NCBI GenBank assembly: GCA_964567745.1
Contig: CAZMNY010000037.1
Span: forward strand, 23,041-87,040
Direction of reading: 5' to 3'
Origin: CAZMNY01 sp964567745
GTDB taxonomy: Bacteria; Planctomycetota; Planctomycetia; Pirellulales; Pirellulaceae
DNA: 64,000 nt
Shown: positions 26,096-34,363 of the stretch, piece after piece
Layout of the letters: every line of letters starts with the position of its first letter
Position numbering within the stretch: the first letter of the stretch is position 1
Translations under genes and position numbers: made by a program
Notes under the pieces: generated by a model
Database searches by the model: none
What the model saw: the letters and a program-made list of their open reading frames with translations, nothing else
What the model was told of the DNA's origin: nothing

Positions 26096-27544
26096 TTAGC
26101 GAGGCTTCACGATTCGTCTTGGTGCCGATGCATCCGTACACAAATCGGGTTCGTTTGTCGCGGCCGAAGAGTCGCCGTCGTCGTCGAGCAACTGGAGGAA
26201 TTCGACAGCGGGGAAAGATGCCAATTCTGAAGGTGACACGACGCTCCAATCGAATCCTTGCGCAACGAGTTGCTTTTGGAAAAAAGGAAAGTGCTGATCG
26301 TCAATCGCGATCGTCAATCGCCCTCGACGCCGCTCAATGTCTTCACAATGTTTCGTAAGCTTTTTCCAGATCGCCGAGCGTCGTTTATACCCTTCGGGTT
26401 GCGAATGATCTGCGATCGACTCCTGTAACGCCTCATCAATGACGATTGCCGAAACCAATCCATCTTGGTCCTCAATCGACCTGCGTATGGCTGGCAGGAT
26501 ATCGCGTCTTACGGCCAGTAGCAAATCGTCCTCACTCATCCCCGCAGCGGAGTGATTGGCGACAGAAACGGCGATTGGCTCGACATGGGCGATGGAGACG
26601 CCGGCCTCGAGAAGTCGTCGAAAAGTGTTGTGCAATCGCAGCGCGGCATCGCCAGACGAATAGTGGTCAATAACGAGGCTCGACGCTTTCTCGCGAAGTC
26701 GCTCGAGTATCTGTTTGGTCTCGTCGTAGGTTAGCAATTGAGCCGCATTTCGCCGAGCGATCTCGACGATGTGGGTGGTCACGACACACCACGGCGGCAC
26801 GACGGTGCAACCGGCGAGTTCGGCCGCTTGCTTGTCGGCTGGATCGATCCATGTCGCCCTCAGACCAAACGCCGGCTCGTTTACTTGCTCGCCCTCCAAC
26901 TCGTCTTGCCCCGCCTCGGATCCAATCGCCAACATCTTGCCCGGACGAACTTCGCTCGTGGCATATTCGACGCCGCCCAGCAGGATTTGGTACTTATCTG
27001 CGTCCAAGTCGAACGTGTCGCGGATCCGGATTTTCGGCAACGTGAATCCGAGTTGTTTGCAAATGGTCTTTCGCGAGCTGCGAATCGATTGGAATTGGGT
27101 GTCCACTTCCTCGTTGGCCAGGCCGATCAAGCCCGGCCCAATTCGGATTTCAATCGTCTCCGCAACCGTGGAGAGGTCGTCGGGCACCTCGGACAGCGAT
27201 TCTTTGGGCTCGCCGTTTCTGATCACCGTGTCTTGCTCAGCCGCTTCGATGGCCGGCAGCAGCTCGGTGTCTTCATCGCATGAGATGGAAGTGATGCAAT
27301 GGGTGGCAATCAACGTTTCCGGATCGCCGATCCCCGATTGCTCCTGCTGATTCGCCCGCTCCAATTCGCCGTACCAACGACTATCGTCGATCTCGTGCAT
27401 GCGAATGGCGTTGAGCAGCAGAATGCACGATTCGTGAACGGAAACAAGAGTTCCGATGACGCGTGCGTAGCCGTGAGTCTGCACCGTGACTTGAAGACCG
27501 ATGTATCTCTGCATCAGCTTCGACATGTCGTTATCAAAGTACAT
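26096..27544 (-). CDS. Soluble Sm-like / FlhA cytoplasmic-domain fusion protein
   Basis: A 482-residue protein. Residues about 130-482 follow the cytosolic domain of FlhA/FHIPEP export-gate proteins: IRIGPGLIGLANEE, LGFTLPKIRIRD, YQILLGGVEYATSEVRPGK, PAFGLRATWID, TVVPPWCVVTTHIVEIARRN, LLEAGVSIAHVEPI. The eight membrane helices of FlhA are missing and nothing upstream could encode them. Residues about 8-90 (LQVTVQTHGYARVIGTLVSV, ILLLNAI, CITSISCDE) resemble an Sm/LSm beta-barrel. In flagella, FlhA-C docks chaperone-filament-protein complexes; here the adjacent gene encodes a flagellin-N-like mini-protein. I infer a soluble partner-binding module of unknown output. Confidence 0.75.
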   Translation of the reverse strand: MYFDNDMSKLMQRYIGLQVTVQTHGYARVIGTLVSVHESCILLLNAIRMHEIDDSRWYGELERANQQEQSGIGDPETLIATHCITSISCDEDTELLPAIEAAEQDTVIRNGEPKESLSEVPDDLSTVAETIEIRIGPGLIGLANEEVDTQFQSIRSSRKTICKQLGFTLPKIRIRDTFDLDADKYQILLGGVEYATSEVRPGKMLAIGSEAGQDELEGEQVNEPAFGLRATWIDPADKQAAELAGCTVVPPWCVVTTHIVEIARRNAAQLLTYDETKQILERLREKASSLVIDHYSSGDAALRLHNTFRRLLEAGVSIAHVEPIAVSVANHSAAGMSEDDLLLAVRRDILPAIRRSIEDQDGLVSAIVIDEALQESIADHSQPEGYKRRSAIWKKLTKHCEDIERRRGRLTIAIDDQHFPFFQKQLVAQGFDWSVVSPSELASFPAVEFLQLLDDDGDSSAATNEPDLCTDASAPRRIVKPR

Positions 27545-27858
27545 GTTCGTTCCAACCCCGTCGCACTTCTGGCGCTAAACGTGAAGGCGACTTGGCCGCA
27601 AGACGCCTCTCCCAAACTCGATCTCTTACTCTCAATCTTACTCTTACGTTCCGGCTTCGCTTGCTCGGACGGGATTAAGATTAAGATTAAGATTAAGATT
27701 AAGATTAAGAGATTGAGATTGAGAGATTGAGTAAGAGATTGAGTAAGAGATTGAGTAAGAGATTGCGAATTAGGATAGTGAGTATTCACTATTGGCGATT
27801 CCGGCCGATTCCGCAATAACTCGGTGAGTCATTTGGTCGCGTAGGCCAAGAATTCTCT
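27545..27858. other. Repeat-rich intergenic region upstream of the FlhA-C-like gene
   Basis: About 310 bases with the tandem repeats listed next and, at 27624-27652, a CTCTTACTCTCAATC stretch complementary to them. No gene seen. Confidence 0.55.
27673..27766. repeat. Tandem repeats: GATTAA x6 and GATTGAGTAAGA x3
   Basis: Six perfect GATTAA hexamers (27673-27708), a transition block, then three GATTGAGTAAGA 12-mers (27725-27760). They lie 130-220 bases upstream of the FlhA-C-like start, where copy-number change could affect its promoter, and can pair with the complementary tract at 27624-27652. Confidence 0.9.
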
Positions 27859-30800
27859 TCACTTGTCTTGCGGCGGCTTGAAACCGGAAGGCAAGGGCGA
27901 TTGCTTGATACTCTGCAGATAAGCGACTAGATTTCTCAATTCTTGCTTGCTTAGCTCGTCCAGCAGTTTCTCCGGCATCAGCGATTGGGGCGAAATCGAG
28001 CGTTGCTCAATTTCTGATTTTGGCGTCACGATGTCTTCGTTCAACGTTCTAATCGTCAACGTTGTTTCCGTTTCGGCGCCGAGCAGCCCGGTGACGACTT
28101 GGCCGTTCGCAAGTCGTAGCATGTGCATCTGATATGCTCTGGCCACGGAACCGCTTGGGTCGATCATGTTTTCCAGTAAATAGTCCAAGTTGTTTCGTTG
28201 GGCGCCGGTGATGTCTGGGCCGCGGTCGCCGCCAGCGTCGAACAGTTTGTGACAGTTGCCGCAGTGTTTCGCGAACAGAGCTCGACCGGCCGACAAGTCG
28301 GATCCCGCAAGCGAAACCGAAAGCACTTTGCGATACTTGGCAATGACTTTCTTCTTCTCATTGGACGTCGGTCGAATTCGTCCCCAGATATCTCTGACTC
28401 GCTCGCTCAGTTGTTTGTCGTTTAAGTTGTCGATTTGCCGAATGGTGAACGACGTCAGATCCCGCCTGTCGATGCGGCCTTGATCCACCGAATCGAGAAG
28501 CACCTTTGCCCACCTGGGTCGCGACGCCAAAGTCTGCAAGGCGTCTTGCTTCGCAAATTCGTCGAACGAGGGATAACGCTTCAGCAGGTCGCTCGGCGTC
28601 GAACGATTCGCGTAACGAGCTAGGCCGCGAATAGCGCCTCGCTGCAGCGCCTCGTCTTCGAGCTGCTTGACGAGCCAGACGTCGAGTTCGGCCGGGTGGG
28701 CGTCGGTGAGTTGCTGCAGCGCGTTCGTGCGAGTCGCCACGGGGGCTTCCGTGTTGGTCGCCAGCCTCTGAAGCCGCTCGACGGCGGTCGGGTCGTTGAA
28801 TAGCAAGGAAACCGCCAACGCATTTCGATACGCTTCAGGGTCTGACTTCAATGTCTCGACAACTCGACTCCAGTTCTTCGGAGCCTTAAGCTTGCGCCTG
28901 GCAACCATGCCCTGCGCCATGCCTCGCAGAACGGTGCTTCGTGTTGCCGTGTCGGCATTGATCAGTGCGTCGGCCAGAACCGTCAGACCCTCTTCGGGAT
29001 TGGGAAGCGATCCGATGCGTCTGGCGATATCGTGAGTCACTGCGGGGATTTTCGAGTCGAGCACCAGCCGAGCGAAGGCCTCAATATCCTCGTGGACAAG
29101 CGGCTCAATTCCATACCAAACCATGAACGGCAAGTTTTGGTCGTTCGCGTCCTCCACTCGGCCGGCAAGCGCGCGGGCGATGGGCCATCGAAGTGTCAGC
29201 GGCAGTCGCTGTAGCGCGCTCGCCAAATGGAGCCGCACCAATTGAGATTTCCCCTTGCGGGCCATCGTCGCCATGCGATCCAGCACGTTTTGCGACGGCT
29301 CGCCATCTTCGCACAAAAGGCGAATCGCCCAGGCCCGCAGATACTCGTTCGAATGAGCCATCAATGATGTGAGAAGCTGTTCGTCGTCGCCGCCCGTGAC
29401 GTGCAGCGTCCAAAGAGCTCGCAACTTTCTCTTGACGTCTGAATTCTTGTCGAGGATGTCGCGAAGCTGGCGGTGCACTTTGTCCATCGGCGAACCGGCC
29501 GCAGCTCGTTCCTGCAACACGCGACGCGCGTGACGAACAAACCAGTCATTGCGATGCAGTTGCAATCCAACCAACTCGTCGTCAGTTCGCGCGGCAACGT
29601 CGACGGCGCGATGAGTTTCGCTCTTCTTCGCTCCGCCTTCGTACGAGATGCGATAGACTCGTCCCGTTTCTCGGCGCGTATTTCGCACGCTGTGGCATTC
29701 GCCGGTGTCGGACCAATCCGTGGCGAAGGCCGAACCGTCCGGTCCGTACTGAATCGAGACGCCCATAAACCAATCGTCCGCCGACAGCATGAAGTCGTCG
29801 CCGTGAGTGGCTCGATAGCCCGAGCCGGCGCGTTGCAGAATGTCGCGATTTACGCGGCGACCGTGCGTGTTGTGCATAAAAGCCGTGTTGCGATACTTGT
29901 CGGGCCAGCTGTCTCCAAGGTAGACCATGATCCCACAGTGCGAATGCCCTCCGCCCAAAGCCGACTCCTCGGCCGATCCAATTGCGGCGCGGACGTCTCC
30001 GCCGCCGGCAAAATGTAAGTGGTCGGCGATGGTGGCAATACGCCGATACGCGAATCGACTAGATTCGCGATTGCGCCACGGCTCGTAGTGGGCCCCTTGA
30101 ATCGCATGAAACAGATGAGGGTTCACTGTGTTTGGAATGAAACCTTGTCCGTAATCGTCCCAATCGATGCCCCACGGATTTGTGCAGCCATCGGCATACG
30201 CCTCCCAAGTCCTTCTCACCGGGTGATAGCGATAGACGCCGCCGTCGAAGCGAATGCGTTCTTCTTTCGGCGTGCCGGGCTTGCCGATCATCGACCAATT
30301 CGTGCGACCGTGAGTTCCGTAGAGCCAGCCGTCGGGCCCCCAGGAGAAACCGTTGGCGATATTGTGAGCGTTGGCGTGATTGCCGAAACCGTCCAGCACG
30401 ACTTGCGGCTTCGAGTCGGGTTTGTCATCGCGGTCGCGGTCGGGAATGAAAAACAGGTGAGGAGGCGACATGACCCAGGCACCGCCGAATCCGACTTCGA
30501 CGCCCGTTACATAATTCAGTTTGTCATAGAAGACTGTTCGTTTATCGTGGCGTCCGTCCCCGTCAGTATCTTCGAGAATCAGAATCCGATCACGTCTCGC
30601 TTTCTCGCTATGGACCGGGTAGCTGTAATTCTCGGCGATCCAGATTCGCCCGCGGTCATCGATGCACATCCCAATCGGCTGCCTCACGTCTGGTTCGGCG
30701 GCAAAGACCGTCACGTTGAATCCGGCAGGCATCTTCATGCGCGCCGCCGCGTCTCCCGCCTTCATCGGTTCATCGACCGAATCCGCCGTCTTGTTGTTCG

Positions 30801-30915
30801 ATGCATTAGCTGCGTAATGCAAGTACTGAAGCAACGGCGCGGCCACGGCTGCGATGATGATCAAACTGCAAATGGGAAGTCGATTCATGGAGCCTGGTTT
30901 TCGCTTGAGTTGCAT
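27859..30915 (-). CDS. PVC-type dehydrogenase-like protein with C-terminal cytochrome c domain
   Basis: About 1018 residues; starts at 30888 and 30954 are alternatives. After a hydrophobic leader (LPICSLIIIAAVAAPLL) comes a beta-propeller like soluble sugar dehydrogenases and the TIGR02604 planctomycete/verrucomicrobial family (FNVTVFAAEPDVRQPIGMCI; a calcium-type DTDGDGRHD loop), then HEAT-like repeats (about 500-800), and a TIGR02603-type haem domain with CGNCHKLFDAGGDRGPDITG. It is probably periplasmic, oxidising an unknown substrate and passing electrons to haem c. A paralogue with the same plan is at 34364-37684. Confidence 0.9.
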   Translation of the reverse strand: MQLKRKPGSMNRLPICSLIIIAAVAAPLLQYLHYAANASNNKTADSVDEPMKAGDAAARMKMPAGFNVTVFAAEPDVRQPIGMCIDDRGRIWIAENYSYPVHSEKARRDRILILEDTDGDGRHDKRTVFYDKLNYVTGVEVGFGGAWVMSPPHLFFIPDRDRDDKPDSKPQVVLDGFGNHANAHNIANGFSWGPDGWLYGTHGRTNWSMIGKPGTPKEERIRFDGGVYRYHPVRRTWEAYADGCTNPWGIDWDDYGQGFIPNTVNPHLFHAIQGAHYEPWRNRESSRFAYRRIATIADHLHFAGGGDVRAAIGSAEESALGGGHSHCGIMVYLGDSWPDKYRNTAFMHNTHGRRVNRDILQRAGSGYRATHGDDFMLSADDWFMGVSIQYGPDGSAFATDWSDTGECHSVRNTRRETGRVYRISYEGGAKKSETHRAVDVAARTDDELVGLQLHRNDWFVRHARRVLQERAAAGSPMDKVHRQLRDILDKNSDVKRKLRALWTLHVTGGDDEQLLTSLMAHSNEYLRAWAIRLLCEDGEPSQNVLDRMATMARKGKSQLVRLHLASALQRLPLTLRWPIARALAGRVEDANDQNLPFMVWYGIEPLVHEDIEAFARLVLDSKIPAVTHDIARRIGSLPNPEEGLTVLADALINADTATRSTVLRGMAQGMVARRKLKAPKNWSRVVETLKSDPEAYRNALAVSLLFNDPTAVERLQRLATNTEAPVATRTNALQQLTDAHPAELDVWLVKQLEDEALQRGAIRGLARYANRSTPSDLLKRYPSFDEFAKQDALQTLASRPRWAKVLLDSVDQGRIDRRDLTSFTIRQIDNLNDKQLSERVRDIWGRIRPTSNEKKKVIAKYRKVLSVSLAGSDLSAGRALFAKHCGNCHKLFDAGGDRGPDITGAQRNNLDYLLENMIDPSGSVARAYQMHMLRLANGQVVTGLLGAETETTLTIRTLNEDIVTPKSEIEQRSISPQSLMPEKLLDELSKQELRNLVAYLQSIKQSPLPSGFKPPQDK

Positions 30916-31110
30916 CGGCGCCCCCGCATACAATTGACGATTCCGATCTGTCACAACAAGGAGGCGACTGATCTAATTTACGCGGTGCGAAGGACGTTTG
31001 CAGGATAGGATGGCGGATCTCCGCCGAATTCCCGTAAGTCGGGTGGTAATAGGGAACGAACCGCGTAGATTCCGCCGAGATGACGCCAACGCGAGTTAAG
31101 AGGAGAGACG

Positions 31111-31335
31111 ATGCCCACAAACGAAGACCCTACCGTTGCACTTCGAGCCGAGGCGGCTGCGTTTGACGACGTCGACGCGGGAACGTCCTGCAACCAGACT
31201 TCGTTCAAGCTCGGAAAGACGGCGTTTCTCTACGTGGGACCAGGCGCCAAAGGAATCGGCTTTAAAGCTATGTTCAAACTTGAGCGTTCGATGCCGCAGG
31301 CAGAAAAGCTCGCTGCGAAGGAACCTGAACGATCT
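31111..31335 (+). pseudogene. Truncated MmcQ/YjbR-like gene
   Basis: The N-terminal 74 codons read as a YjbR/MmcQ-family protein (VDAGTSCNQTSFKLGKTAFL, then KAMFKLERSMPQAEKLAAKE) behind a strong AGGAG site. At about 31333 homology stops, and the frame runs on into antisense of a DUF1559-like gene to a stop at 31515. About 30 to 35 C-terminal residues of the usual domain are missing. Confidence 0.7.
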
Positions 31336-31654
31336 GGTCGTAGAGCTCACCATGTTCCAGATAGGGCAAGATCAGAACGCGCCAACTGTGCATTGGTTTG
31401 CCGTCGGCTTCAGCGATATAGGGCGGCGGAAACTGGCCGTGCGAGTCGTGGTAGTTGGCGACCGCCAACGCGATTTGTTTTAGGTTTCACAAATCACTTG
31501 GACGAAATGTGTTAAGACGAGCCTCACGCACCATGGCATAGAGTGTGGCTGCGCTGACTACCAAGCCCAGCGCGAAACATACGACTAGTGCCGCGTCAAC
31601 TCTAAAAATGGGGGTTGGCTTCGGCGTAATTTGACTTGGCGGCGTACGATACAA
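31336..31654 (-). pseudogene. DUF1559-like pseudopilin fragment with in-frame UGA
   Basis: From a TTG at 31654 the frame reads a membrane helix (DAALVVCFALGLVVSAATLY), REARLNTFRPSDL, then UGA (31489-31487), then NLKQIALAVANYHDSHGQF, PYIAEADGKPMHSW and RVLILPYLEHGELYDQ, the typical planctomycete DUF1559 block. It ends abruptly at about 31336 where the YjbR-like gene begins on the other strand, so most of the C-terminus is gone. In DUF1559 proteins a Cys usually lies just before NLKQ, so the UGA could be a decayed Cys codon or selenocysteine; a SECIS-like hairpin follows. Confidence 0.65.
31454..31469 (-). promoter_or_regulatory. Candidate SECIS-like hairpin in the DUF1559 fragment
   Basis: A perfect 6-bp stem GTTGGC/GCCAAC with loop GGTC, starting its loop 24 nt after the UGA; both first loop positions are G. 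Confidence 0.45.
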
Positions 31655-31877
31655 ACACTGGGATCCTAATTCTTAGTGTTGACGCTGCACTAGGACTCGC
31701 CACGATATTCTGATACGCCGTGTTCCCACCCTTTGGCGCCTCGTGCATAACGGTCGTTGTTCGATTCGTACCGGCGTCAACTAAGAAAGAGCATGAAACG
31801 CACCGGTATGCGACAGCCCCAATCGTAGCCACCGAGACGTCGACTCGCAAACTGTCGCGAAGCCAAGCGGCGATGAG

Positions 31878-32993
31878 CTACGACGTTGGCGCGGCAGTTG
31901 TTATTGACTCAGACGAACCGCATTCGGGTGCATTCGAAACGCGAGCCTGATTCCATTCGGCGGCCAGCATGATACTGTTGAGTCCGGAGCCGATACCGAG
32001 CATGCCGATTTGGTCGCCCTTACCGACAAACCCTTGCTCGACGCCTAACGCCATGGTGATTGGTAGCGCGACTGAGCCCGTGTTGCCGAGCCACTCGAGA
32101 GTGGCAAAATCGTTTTCAGGATTGAGTCCCATCGACTCGAGCATCATCTTGCGGTGGGTGGTGCCGACTTGATGACAGAACGTCTTGTGCAGTTCCTCGG
32201 CCTCCCAGCCAGCCTCGCCGAGGAATTCGACAAACGTCTTTTGGCCAATCGCGATACCCGCGTGGAGCAACTGCTCGGAGTCGGTGCTCATCAATGGATG
32301 GCTGCCTGACGACGCCTCATCGGCATCGCTATGACACAATCCGTGATGTTCCGTACTCGCACGCGCGACTGCGGTTGTCAGTCGGTTTCCCGAACGGCTT
32401 AAGCTCCGATGAGTCAGCAGGACGCCGCAACTGGCGGAGCCGATCGTAAGTGACGCAATGGCCAGTTTGATATCGCGCCGACTGAGCGACGTATTCGAAT
32501 TGAGTTCTTTAATTGTTGTCTCGACCAGCGCTCGCCCGCTCTCGGTTCCGACAACCAAGGCCGCTCGGATCTGTCCGAGTTCAATCATGTTCGCCGCTTG
32601 GACCATTCCGTTGAGCAGCCCCAGGCAGGCGTTCGACACGTCGTAGACCATGCACGACTCGGAGAGTCCCAAGCGGTGATGAACTCGGCACGCAGTAGCC
32701 GGCTCCAAATGGTCTCGACAGACGCTCGCATGAATCAGCAAGCCGATGTCTTCACGGGCGATTCCAGTGTTTTCAATCGCCTTGTCACCCGTCTCGATAC
32801 TGACATCGCCCGGCATCACTCCCGGCGCCCAAAATCGCCGCTCACGGATTCCTGTCATCAATTCCAGCCGTCCCGCAGGTAAACGCAATCGTTCGTAGAG
32901 CGGAGCGAGACGCGACTCCAAATCGTCGGAGGTCACAATTTCCGTCGGAAGCGTGTGGCCAAAAGACTCGATACAGACGTTTTGATATCGCAT
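31878..32993 (-). CDS. oleA: OleA-type thiolase-superfamily enzyme (3-oxoacyl-ACP synthase III-like)
   Basis: A 371-residue condensing enzyme. The catalytic Cys123 (VSNACLGLLNG), His273 (CHQVGTTH) and Asn303 (LGNTGS) keep the spacing of the OleA/FabH fold, and Glu97 (DHLEPAT) sits where OleA enzymes carry their characteristic extra glutamate. OleA joins two acyl-CoAs head to head into a beta-keto acid, the first step to long-chain olefins. OleB, OleC and OleD genes are not adjacent. The last 20 residues are a Ser/Ala-rich extension. It lies about 220 nt downstream of the zinc-ribbon gene. Confidence 0.8.
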   Translation of the reverse strand: MRYQNVCIESFGHTLPTEIVTSDDLESRLAPLYERLRLPAGRLELMTGIRERRFWAPGVMPGDVSIETGDKAIENTGIAREDIGLLIHASVCRDHLEPATACRVHHRLGLSESCMVYDVSNACLGLLNGMVQAANMIELGQIRAALVVGTESGRALVETTIKELNSNTSLSRRDIKLAIASLTIGSASCGVLLTHRSLSRSGNRLTTAVARASTEHHGLCHSDADEASSGSHPLMSTDSEQLLHAGIAIGQKTFVEFLGEAGWEAEELHKTFCHQVGTTHRKMMLESMGLNPENDFATLEWLGNTGSVALPITMALGVEQGFVGKGDQIGMLGIGSGLNSIMLAAEWNQARVSNAPECGSSESITTAAPTS

Positions 32994-33215
32994 GAAGGCA
33001 TCGGTGCTTAGAGAGGAAACGCCAATCGGAGTTGGCCGCGATTTGGACCAGTTGGCCTACGGATTGAGGCGAGAAATCCTAACCAACCACCATAGGGCCA
33101 ACCGCCGACGACGGCAAGGCTGTCCAGCCTTAGCGTGGCCCTCTTTCGCCCTCTCGCTCTTACCAATTGACGCGATCGCTCGGTTTCTCGCGACGGACGG
33201 CTCGGCGCGTCGATA

Positions 33216-33965
33216 TTACTCTATCGGGAAGTCGTCGGTGATTTCCTGTCCGAACGGGCTGACGCCGTGGATAGCCACGTACAGCTGTACGACGCCGAGA
33301 TAACTCGAGAGACCGAAAGCGGCAATGCAAAGGAACAATCCGACTCCCGCAAAACCTCGACGGTTTGAATACATCCCCCAGATCCCCATGCACAGTCCGA
33401 GCAAGGAGATGACGAGTGCGACAGCGGGCACCCGCCAAAAAATCAGGGCGATTGCCAAGCTCATGATGCCCAGGCAAAAACTGGCGATGGCGCCGCCGCT
33501 CGCCGCAGCGTTTTGAGGATACGATGGCGCCGCGGCCATGGATTTAGGTGCGGGTGCCGGTACGGCGCTCGGCGCAAACGGCGATCCGTGATGCACCGTG
33601 CGGCTCCGCAGCGGAGCGGCTCGCTGAGGCCGACTGGCGCTGTTCGCGGCCACGCCGGATTCGGCGACGGAAGCTACGATGACGTTGTCGTCGGCTTTTT
33701 GTCCTTCTGTTGCGCCGTCGTCAGGCGAACCGTTTTCCGTCGTGCCGTCTTCCGGCGCGCCGCCTTCAGCCGACTCGCCCTGCGAGGACTCGACCTGCGG
33801 CGGCGTTGCCTGGGCCTGCTCGTTGGACACGGCCACTGGCTTGTCGCGACGCACAGGAGGGAGACTCGACGGGCCCGGCCGAGACTCAACCGCACGTCCG
33901 CATCGCCAACAGCAGTTGACCGAGCCGATCAGCTCTTCGCCACAAAAGCCGCAATTAACCGCCAT
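33216..33965 (-). CDS. Zinc-ribbon protein with C-terminal membrane domain (DUF4190-like)
   Basis: A 249-residue protein. An N-terminal zinc ribbon (CGFCGEEL, CCWRCGRA) is followed by a 100-residue low-complexity linker rich in Gly/Glu/Ser/Ala, and three membrane segments in the last 90 residues (GGAIASFCLGIMSLAIALIF, VALVISLLGLCMGIWGMY, GVGLFLCIAAFGLSSYLG), the layout of DUF4190 proteins. Function unknown. The ATG at 33965 is chosen because GAGGA lies nine bases upstream; 33980 would add five residues. Confidence 0.75.
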   Translation of the reverse strand: MAVNCGFCGEELIGSVNCCWRCGRAVESRPGPSSLPPVRRDKPVAVSNEQAQATPPQVESSQGESAEGGAPEDGTTENGSPDDGATEGQKADDNVIVASVAESGVAANSASRPQRAAPLRSRTVHHGSPFAPSAVPAPAPKSMAAAPSYPQNAAASGGAIASFCLGIMSLAIALIFWRVPAVALVISLLGLCMGIWGMYSNRRGFAGVGLFLCIAAFGLSSYLGVVQLYVAIHGVSPFGQEITDDFPIE

Positions 33966-34363
33966 CTTCGCTTTCCTCATGAACGCCGATTGCCGCCGCC
34001 AATTAGAGCAGCAGAATTAGGGCGCGTTCGACTCGGCCAGATGCCAACATTATCGACCGTCGAACGCCAATCGGCAAGCTGACGTTTCGCAAACAGGCCG
34101 CCAATCTTCGACTTAACCTTGCTCGCCGAGCTTGGCCCGATTAGCCTACAACGTTAGCCCGGCGGCGTAGGGCCCGGCTGTTGACTCGGCCATGAACCCG
34201 ATAATTCCGCAGTCGAAGCAAGAGGACTGGGGATTTTCTGCGTGAGGCCGCAAGTATTGATCGCCTCGCGACCGCCGCTAAGCACAGAGCGAACTTGTTC
34301 GCCCGCTTTCCCGCCGATCGGTTCGTCTGAACCTTCTGACTTCCCCTTCCCAAGGCCTCGTTC

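Noticed and set aside
26096..27544. Ordinary flhA truncated by a frameshift
   Set aside because: No membrane-helix coding sequence exists in any frame upstream; the region holds repeats and then an unrelated gene, and residues 1-90 form a coherent separate domain.
27673..27766. CRISPR array
   Set aside because: Units are 6 and 12 bp with no unique spacers, so these are simple tandem repeats.
31602..31850. 82-codon minus frame upstream of the DUF1559 fragment
   Set aside because: Ends just past the DUF1559 leader in another frame, with no protein-like features.
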